Shown piece after piece: positions 59,201-64,000 of a DNA stretch of 64,000 bases. The position numbers were made by a program, and so were the translations under genes. This DNA is from Rufibacter sediminis. GTDB taxonomy: Bacteria > Bacteroidota > Bacteroidia > Cytophagales > Hymenobacteraceae. The stretch covers positions 124,001 through 188,000 of the forward strand of contig NZ_JACOAF010000044.1 of the NCBI RefSeq assembly GCF_014269285.1, in the 5' to 3' direction. Every line of letters begins with the position of its first letter. Positions within the stretch are counted from its first letter, which is position 1. The notes below the pieces were generated by a model that was not told the DNA's origin, did not search any database, and saw only the letters and a program-made list of their open reading frames with translations.

Positions 59201-59370
59201 ACATCCGTTGGAGCGGCGGTGGTACTTCCTTTGAGTTGAACTGTCACTCCAGGCATTCCCTCTCCTGTTTGTGCATCAGTTACTCGTCCTGTGACAGTTC
59301 GTCCTTGCGCCCACGCTTGCCCAGCAAGTGTCAGCAACAGCACGAAGCTGAATAGTAAATTTTTCATCAT
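56275..59370 (-). CDS. SusC/RagA family TonB-linked outer-membrane transporter
   Basis: ~1032 residues. Signal peptide ending LAGQAWAQ, a carboxypeptidase-regulatory-like domain (~25-100; GRVTDAQTGEGMPGVTVQL), the SusC signature DEIVVVGYGTQLKRDVTSSI, the plug (ANLATPSFDQQLAGRAAGVV, IRIRGVNSISGNNSPLIVID, then PNDIESYEILKDGAATAIYG) and a 22-strand barrel ending RVLSFGVNLGF. The extended frame starting 22 codons upstream lies in AT-rich leader; MM at 59370/59367 is the probable start. Operon with the SusD gene. No extra N-terminal signalling domain, so it is not a sigma-linked transducer. Confidence 0.95.
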   Translation of the reverse strand: MMKNLLFSFVLLLTLAGQAWAQGRTVTGRVTDAQTGEGMPGVTVQLKGSTTAAPTDVNGSYSISLPNAGGTLVFSFIGYANQEVAVGSQSTVNVRLAADDRALDEIVVVGYGTQLKRDVTSSISQVKGEAIANLATPSFDQQLAGRAAGVVVQQPSGILGAPPTIRIRGVNSISGNNSPLIVIDGVPASSGNVGAFTSVNALADINPNDIESYEILKDGAATAIYGSRASNGVILITTKQGKQGQVKFNYDGWTGWSEATELHDLLNAEQFVEIQNEKYRNAGATSLPAVFDGTNTNWNDYVYRTAFQQSHTLSASAGTERTKYYVSLGFSDQEGIAVANSLTRYSLRANLNQKINKRITWDVQTGLTHQDNLGPLVGTNSLSANTFSVIRMLPNVAVYNPNDPTGYNIDATTRSSLGRGSNLITIANGIPNQMFVLENNLRKGKTYRFVGNTSLNVNIIDNLNFKTLIGTDFSIVDDFNYTDPRHGDGLSSGGSLSQAYSPFYTWNWQNILSYNKSFQDAHNLDATLVAEYTKSRSSFFQASGTTLSDRFFNQNIQSGTLTTQQIFGDLEENGLASYLARVNYNFRGKYYIGGSIRADGLSKLSPDNRWGYFPGASAAWRISEEEFFKNSAASGFISDLRIRGSYAEVGNSGISSGNYGYLGSFGSVQYGGESGIAFSNTGNPLLRWETQKISDIGLDLALLNGRVNFEFAYWKKDNDDIVLGAPTPPSLGVPGNIIFRNIGRMVNDGLEFSLSGNVIESPKFTWNSSVNFSTQNNEVKALVEGQDIVGAYNIIRVGESFQSIYGYVYEGVNMANGNPLFRKADGSIIQGDINGNSYKLYDPANPTDVTKAASLGAGDKVILGSALPTWFGGFDNNVKFAGFDMNIFFRFSGGNKIMNRTRQDLLTMLFENNGTEILGRWQSAENPGDGQTPKLRQGRQLIINNENEASSRFVESGDFLKLSNVTLGYTVPKTLTQKYRIDRIRVFAQLQNALTISGYKGLDPEMSSSIGVDYNTNPQQRVLSFGVNLGF

Positions 59371-59751
59371 GTGTTTGTTTGTTAGGTGGTGTAAGATTTG
59401 TACTCCTAAATATATATGTAAAAAAGTACCATACAAGCGTTTGGTTATCTATGTTTTGCAGAAGATTTTGGGTTCGTAACTTGATTTTATTAGAAGTTGG
59501 CAGAAAATGCAACTGTAAATTAATATTCTGTTAATATAGCAATCTATATATATGGCAATTTTGAAAAAAGTATAGAGGCTGCTGCGAGAAAAATATTTTT
59601 AGGCGGAGAAGTAAAAATAAATCATAACCTCATGGTTTTTACTGGCGCGTTGCCTTTGGCCTTATGAAGAAGCTGTTGGAAGAATGTTAAATTTCAATTC
59701 CCATGCAACCTCGGGAATGGTTTGGGTATCTTCTGTTCAAAGCCTGTTTCT
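59371..59751. other. AT-rich leader/promoter region of the SusC operon
   Basis: Very AT-rich, with repeated TTAATATT-type words (about 59519-59536) and a TACTTTTT element on the minus strand near 59429-59422. No terminator or palindrome is visible except a fragment GTTCAAAGCCTGTTTC just before the next gene. Confidence 0.45.
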
Positions 59752-60099
59752 ATGAGATCCTTCTATGCTTTCTGTGTGCTCTGTCTTCTGGCCTTTACTT
59801 CCTGTGAAGAGGAGCAGGTGTATAAGACATGTGTGGTGGGAAATCCTACCCAAGAAATAGGGTGGCTGCGGGAGAAGGTGAGCGAGTTGCAGAAGTCAGA
59901 GTACTGCCAGTTCGTGCAGACAGGCAACTGGAAAGGTAGAACCGTTTTTGTGCTGGGCAACTGTGACCCTCTTATCAACTCCATCAATTCAGTATATGAC
60001 TGTGACGGCAATCTGCTGTGTTACGGCGGCGATGAAACTTGCCCCAATTTCGCCCGGGAAGTAAAAGGCGTTAAGCTGGTTTGGACAAACGGGAAATAA
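59752..60099 (+). CDS. Small Cys-rich lipoprotein of unknown function
   Basis: 115 residues. Lipobox LLAFTSCEE near residue 17. The mature part has paired Cys residues (TCVVGN, EYCQF, GNCDPL, VYDCDGNLLC, DETCPNF) that could form disulfides in the periplasm or surface. The pattern GRTVFVLGNCDPLINS...VYDCDGNLLCYGG recalls short Bacteroidota lipoproteins of unknown function (DUF6970-like, uncertain). The start is at MRSFYAFC; ten codons upstream have no signal character. It ends at a palindromic terminator. Single gene. Confidence 0.75.
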   Translation: MRSFYAFCVLCLLAFTSCEEEQVYKTCVVGNPTQEIGWLREKVSELQKSEYCQFVQTGNWKGRTVFVLGNCDPLINSINSVYDCDGNLLCYGGDETCPNFAREVKGVKLVWTNGK

Positions 60100-60101
60100 C
60101 G

Positions 60102-60163
60102 AACGGTCCATAAACAGGAAAGGGCACCTCTGCAGAGGTGCCCTTTCCTGTTTATGGACCGTT
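60102..60163. terminator. Perfect 62-bp palindrome, bidirectional terminator
   Basis: Bases 60102-60163 read the same on both strands without any loop (centre CCTCTG|CAGAGG), followed by TTTTG. It is between convergent genes, three bases past the lipoprotein stop. The outer part contains the family-like CCATAAACAGG word. Confidence 0.9.
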
Positions 60164-60178
60164 TTTGGGAAAACGGAT

Positions 60179-61168
60179 CTAAACCAATTTGTTTTCTACC
60201 AGGTACTCGGCAATCTGAACGGCGTTGGTGGCGGCTCCTTTTCTTAGGTTGTCGGCCACTACCCACATATTTAATGTGTTCGGTTGGGTTTCGTCCAGTC
60301 TGATGCGGCCTACCAGCACTTCGTCTTTGCCGTGGGCATCCATGGGCATCGGGTATTTCAGGTTCGCCACATCATCTACCACGGTCACGCCCGGGGTTTC
60401 CTGCAGCAAGCGGTATACCTCTTCCAGGGTGAAGTCTTTTTCAAACTCCACGTTCAGAGACTCGGAGTGACCGCCCATCACTGGGATACGAACCGTGGTG
60501 GCCGTTACCCGGATGCTGTCATCGCCCATGATTTTCTTCGTCTCGTTCACCATCTTCATTTCTTCCTTGGTGTAGCCGTTGGCCTCGAACACGTCAATGT
60601 GTGGAATCACGTTCAGGTCGATAGGGTAGGCGTAGGCTTTTTCGCCTTCTTTGCCAGCGCGCTCGTTCATCAGCTGGTCTACCGCTTTCTTGCCCGTTCC
60701 GGTCACTGACTGGTAGGTGCTCACCACAATGCGTTTGGCCTTCAGGGCTTTGTGCAGGTGATTCAGCGCCACCACCATCTGAATGGTAGAGCAGTTAGGG
60801 TTGGCGATGATCTTGTCTTCCGGGGTCAGTTCAACCGCGTTAATTTCTGGAACCACCAGCTTCTTGGTGGGGTCCATGCGCCAGGCCGAAGAATTGTCCA
60901 CCACGGTGGTGCCGGCGGCGGCAAATTTAGGGGCCATCTCTTTGCTCACGCTTCCGCCCGCCGAGAAGATAGCGATCTGGGGTTTCTGGGCAATGGCCTC
61001 TTCCATCCCGATCACGGTATATTCCTTGCCCTGGAAATTCATCTTCTGGCCCACTGATTTCTCAGAGGCTACTAACAACAATTCGTCCACTGGGAAGTTA
61101 CGCTCCGCCAGGACCTTCAGCATCTCGCCACCCACTAGGCCGGTGGCGCCTACTACAGCTACTTTCAT
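60179..61168 (-). CDS. asd: Aspartate-semialdehyde dehydrogenase
   Basis: 329 residues, complete. It reduces aspartyl phosphate to aspartate semialdehyde with NADPH in lysine, threonine and methionine synthesis. The N-terminal nucleotide fold has GATGLVG (7-13); the catalytic Cys is C126 in NPNCSTIQ; VVSTYQSVTGTGKKAV and RIPVMGGHSESL (His) complete the active site. Single gene, with a palindrome copy about 80 bases before the start on the same strand. Confidence 0.97.
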   Translation of the reverse strand: MKVAVVGATGLVGGEMLKVLAERNFPVDELLLVASEKSVGQKMNFQGKEYTVIGMEEAIAQKPQIAIFSAGGSVSKEMAPKFAAAGTTVVDNSSAWRMDPTKKLVVPEINAVELTPEDKIIANPNCSTIQMVVALNHLHKALKAKRIVVSTYQSVTGTGKKAVDQLMNERAGKEGEKAYAYPIDLNVIPHIDVFEANGYTKEEMKMVNETKKIMGDDSIRVTATTVRIPVMGGHSESLNVEFEKDFTLEEVYRLLQETPGVTVVDDVANLKYPMPMDAHGKDEVLVGRIRLDETQPNTLNMWVVADNLRKGAATNAVQIAEYLVENKLV

Positions 61169-61247
61169 GTAAGGGTGTATTAATATTTAAGCAACGGTGC
61201 TCAAAGGAAAAATGCGAAGACATGGTTCCTCTGATAATCGGACCTGG

Positions 61248-61287
61248 AGCGTTTTTGACTTGTTTTCTGAAAATCAGGCAGAAAGCA
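61248..61287. repeat. Interspersed palindrome, copy 27
   Basis: AGCGTTTTTGACTTGTTTT, CTGA, AAATCAGGCAGAAAGC. It lies between divergent asd and the lamin-tail gene, an unusual promoter-side position. Confidence 0.55.
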
Positions 61288-61345
61288 CCCGGGGTCTGCC
61301 ACAAAGTAAGCCAACTTTTCACGATAATTAAAGTAGAGGCTAACT

Positions 61346-63916
61346 ATGAGGCAACTGTTTCTTGTTTTTGTTCTATGGTTGGTGGATTTACCTGTTCTGC
61401 AAGCCCAGCTGCAGGAGTCTTTCACCGACGGAGACTTCACGCAAGGCCCGGTTTGGGCAGGCGATAAAGAATATTTTCAGGTGAACAGTGCCGGGCAACT
61501 GCAAAGCCAAGGCCCCGCTGTCACGGGTACCACGCTGCACCTGTCCACGGTTAACCACGCGGCCCTTGCCACCCAGTGGGAGTTTTACATACGGCTGGGT
61601 TTTGCAACCTCCGCCGGTAATCTGGCAGAAGTGTACCTCCTTTCTGATGTGCCTGATCTCAAAGGTGCCCTGCGAGGGTATTTTGTGCGGGTGGGCGGCA
61701 CCGAAGATGAAGTAAGTCTCTACCGCAAAGACGGCAGCGTGGTCACCAAGATTATTGATGGAGCAGACAAAAGTATTGCCAGTTCTGATAATAAGTTTTG
61801 GGTCCGGGTTACCCGCTCCGCCACCCATGACTGGACGCTTGAACTGGATGTGACTGGCACGAAAGAGCATTATGAAGCCCAGGGTTCCGTGCAGGATGCC
61901 CGGTATGCTGCCTCCTCTTACGCCGGAGTACTGTTCCGGTATTCCCAAGCCAATGCCCAGCGGTTTTACTTCGATGATTTTACGATTCGGGAAATGGGGG
62001 CGACGCATCTGGTGAGCGCGGTTCCCGAAGACCCAACTACCGTAACGCTGACGTTCTCTGAGCCGGTTCAGGAAGCGGCCGCGGTCAATATTGCCAATTA
62101 CCGGCTCAACGGAGATGGGGTGCCCGTGAAAGCAGATTGGCAAGCTTCCGCTCCGCAGGTGGTAAAATTGCGGTTCGCTCAAAACTTTAGCACGGGGACC
62201 AATCAACTCGAAATCCTGCGCGTCCTGGATGCGGATGGAAACCTGACCTCCAACCTTACGGGCGCTTTTTCCTTTTCGCCAACGGCCCTGCCGGGCGATG
62301 TCCGGATTACGGAAATCTATGCCGATGTCAATCCTCTACAAGATTTACCAGCCGCCGAGTTTATTGAGATCTACAACCGCAGTGACAAAACCTTCAATCT
62401 GCAGGGCTGGAGGTATTCAGATGCAACCAGCGCCGCCGGAGTTATGCCAGAATATCTGCTTCGGCCCGGTGCTTACCTTATCCTCTGTGCCGTCGCTGAC
62501 ACTGCGCTTTACCGTCCGTTTGGAGCTGCGTTGGGACTTCCGGCGTTTCCTTCCCTCAATGACAGCGGTGATGACGTAGAGATTATCGACCCGAAGGGGA
62601 ATTTGATTGACGTGGTGCGTTATTCCTCCGGCTGGTACCGTGACGCAGAGAAAAGAAACGGCGGATGGAGCCTTGAACTGATAGACGTGAACAGCCGGTG
62701 CGCCGACGCCTCCCAGTGGAGAGCCTCCGGTCACCCCAAGGGCGGTACTCCAGGACAAGTCAACTCTGTTCAGCAGATAGACCAAGTGGCTCCAGTTCTG
62801 GAGCAGGTAGTGGCAACTAGCCCCAATACGCTTCTACTTACTTTTAATGAGCCGTTAGATAGCGTAGAGGCCGCGCAGGTAAGCCATTATTCCATTGCCG
62901 GGGGTATTACGGTGCGACAGGCGAAAGTGCTGTTCCCGGATTTAACGCAAGTGGAGCTAACCTTAGCCACGCCTCTACGGGAAAACGAACGCTATACGGT
63001 GACCGTGCAAGGGCAGAGAGACTGTGCCGGCAACGTAGGTGCGGCGCAACAGCAGACCGTGGTTCTGCCGGGTACTCCTCAGCCGGGCGATGTGGTCATC
63101 AATGAAATCCTGTTCAATCCCAGGCCCGGCGGGGTAGACTTCGTGGAGATTGTGAACAAGTCCGGGAAGTACCTGAATCTACAAGGCTGGAAATTAGCCA
63201 ACCGAGCTGATGGGCAGGTCGCAAATACCCATGAGACAAGTCTACAGCAGCTTCTATTGGCTCCCGGAGAATACCTGGTGCTGACCTCCAGCCCGGTCAC
63301 CCTGCAGAGTGAGTACCCCCAAGGCCACGCCGACAGGTACCTGGCATTGCCTGCCCTGCCCTCGTATCCCGATGAGGCCGGTAGTGTGGTGTTGCTTCTG
63401 CCCAACGGGACAATTGTAGAGGAAGTCCGCTACCAAAGCAGTCAGCATTTCCGGCTGATTTCTGATCCCGAGGGTATTTCCCTGGAGCGCATCTCCCTCA
63501 ATGGCCCATCCACGGAAGCCAACTTTTACTCGGCGGCTACTCATGTGAAAGCCACGCCCGGGTATGAGAACTCTCAGGCCCGAGAAGGTATCCTTTCTGA
63601 TGATCGCTTAACCCTGCAACCCAGGACTTTCACGCCAGACGGAGATGGGGTAGATGATGCCCTGCTGCTGCAGTTCAGGTTGCCGCAGGCGGGTTTCACG
63701 GCATCGGTGTCTATTTATGACGCGCAGGGCAGATTCATCCGGAAGCTTTCAGGCAACGCCCTGCTTGGGGCTGAAAGTATGCTGCAGTGGGATGGCCTGA
63801 CCGAAGCCGGAGCGAAAGCCGCCATCGGGTACTATGTGGTGTTGGTGGAGTTGTTTAACCTGCAGGGACAGAAAGAAGTCCTGAAGCAGACGGCGGTGGT
63901 AGGCGGGCGTTTTTAG
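61346..63916 (+). CDS. Secreted lamin-tail-domain protein with FlgD-like C-terminal domain
   Basis: 856 residues. Signal peptide (ending VLQAQ, ~21), a concanavalin-like N-terminal region (~25-215), then two copies of a unit made of an Ig-like Big domain (VSAVPEDPTTVTLTFSEPVQ; VVATSPNTLLLTFNEPLD) and a lamin-tail domain (PGDVRITEIYADVNP, EFIEIYNRSDKTFNLQGW; PGDVVINEILFNPRPGG, FVEIVNKSGKYLNLQGW). The last ~90 residues (RTFTPDGDGVDDALLLQF, GYYVVLVELFN) are a FlgD-like/T9SS type-B-like domain. A role as cell-surface or matrix protein is inferred. The stop codon is within palindrome copy 28. Confidence 0.85.
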   Translation: MRQLFLVFVLWLVDLPVLQAQLQESFTDGDFTQGPVWAGDKEYFQVNSAGQLQSQGPAVTGTTLHLSTVNHAALATQWEFYIRLGFATSAGNLAEVYLLSDVPDLKGALRGYFVRVGGTEDEVSLYRKDGSVVTKIIDGADKSIASSDNKFWVRVTRSATHDWTLELDVTGTKEHYEAQGSVQDARYAASSYAGVLFRYSQANAQRFYFDDFTIREMGATHLVSAVPEDPTTVTLTFSEPVQEAAAVNIANYRLNGDGVPVKADWQASAPQVVKLRFAQNFSTGTNQLEILRVLDADGNLTSNLTGAFSFSPTALPGDVRITEIYADVNPLQDLPAAEFIEIYNRSDKTFNLQGWRYSDATSAAGVMPEYLLRPGAYLILCAVADTALYRPFGAALGLPAFPSLNDSGDDVEIIDPKGNLIDVVRYSSGWYRDAEKRNGGWSLELIDVNSRCADASQWRASGHPKGGTPGQVNSVQQIDQVAPVLEQVVATSPNTLLLTFNEPLDSVEAAQVSHYSIAGGITVRQAKVLFPDLTQVELTLATPLRENERYTVTVQGQRDCAGNVGAAQQQTVVLPGTPQPGDVVINEILFNPRPGGVDFVEIVNKSGKYLNLQGWKLANRADGQVANTHETSLQQLLLAPGEYLVLTSSPVTLQSEYPQGHADRYLALPALPSYPDEAGSVVLLLPNGTIVEEVRYQSSQHFRLISDPEGISLERISLNGPSTEANFYSAATHVKATPGYENSQAREGILSDDRLTLQPRTFTPDGDGVDDALLLQFRLPQAGFTASVSIYDAQGRFIRKLSGNALLGAESMLQWDGLTEAGAKAAIGYYVVLVELFNLQGQKEVLKQTAVVGGRF

Positions 63917-63945
63917 GCTATTTTTCCATAAATAAGGCAAAAACA
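63907..63945. repeat. Interspersed palindrome, copy 28, overlapping a stop codon
   Basis: GCGTTTTTAGGCTATTTTT, CCAT, AAATAAGGCAAAAACAGG. The repeat supplies the TAG stop (63914-63916) of the lamin-tail gene. Confidence 0.6.
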
Positions 63946-63965
63946 GGTTCTGGTGTCCTTCCGCT

Positions 63966-63997
63966 TTTGAATAACCCGCACATTTTCAGAATATTTG
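63966..63997 (+). promoter_or_regulatory. Possible promoter for a gene beyond the window
   Basis: TTTG (63966-63969), 20 bases, AATATTTG (63990-63997, one base off TANNTTTG). The gene itself is outside. Confidence 0.25.
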
Positions 63998-64000
63998 CGG

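Noticed and set aside
1-64000. tRNA, rRNA or known riboswitch
   Set aside because: No cloverleaf with GGTTCGAATCC-type T-arm, no rRNA blocks, and no recognisable riboswitch core was seen in any gap.

Overview
The window is chromosomal DNA of a Bacteroidota bacterium. A Cytophagales member close to Hymenobacteraceae (Rufibacter/Pontibacter-like) is my best guess; this is inferred from protein styles, not from a marker search. Supporting signs are a SusC/SusD pair, type IX secretion (PorZ, two giant adhesins with C-terminal sorting domains), lipoproteins with short Cys lipoboxes, the Bacteroidota promoter pattern TTTG-N19-TANNTTTG, few Shine-Dalgarno sites, and typical families (DUF4199, DUF2520, split transketolase). 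I see no phage, IS transposase, CRISPR, rRNA or tRNA.

Layout. 1-6.5 kb: 3' end of a DUF294-type protein, a HAD phosphatase, a two-subunit transketolase, ElaA acetyltransferase, aldehyde dehydrogenase and a very acidic unknown protein. 6.7-18.8 kb: two giant secreted repeat proteins, one with 14 YDG-type repeats and one with DUF11 repeats plus Ca-binding thrombospondin-3-like repeats; both end in nearly the same T9SS module. 19-25 kb: an orphan MoxR ATPase, then a TonB receptor with a beta-helix lipoprotein behind a promoter carrying 11-bp direct repeats. 26-31 kb: cytochrome c maturation operon ccmBCDEF with a Cys-type CcmE. 31-38 kb: DUF2520, ferredoxin, IscX, KdsC-like phosphatase, cold-shock protein, UbiA prenyltransferase, PorZ and RecO. 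38-45 kb: a DHH phosphoesterase operon with two FKBP lipoproteins, Ndk, DUF4199, a DUF1684-TonB fusion, and a YbhN-like protein overlapping ScpA. 45-54 kb: Dxs, a small membrane protein, an alpha/beta hydrolase, a sortilin/BNR-repeat protein, a lone receiver domain and a lipoprotein of unknown role. 54-64 kb: SusD/SusC, a small lipoprotein, aspartate-semialdehyde dehydrogenase and a lamin-tail-domain secreted protein.

The most unusual content lies between the genes. About 29 copies of a ~40-bp imperfect palindrome (consensus CGTTTTAGGSCTGTTTT, ~4-nt loop, then its inverse) sit in the gaps, about one per 2.2 kb. Their outer arms differ between copies but change together, several are built into transcription terminators, and some run into the ends of genes. 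Two gaps hold paired, inverted arrays of 7-bp repeats with unrelated heptads but nearly identical geometry (4-5 units, ~80-bp spacer), each ending just before a start codon. Two copies of an 86-bp inverted-repeat element and two inverted copies of a ~150-bp repeat complete the set.
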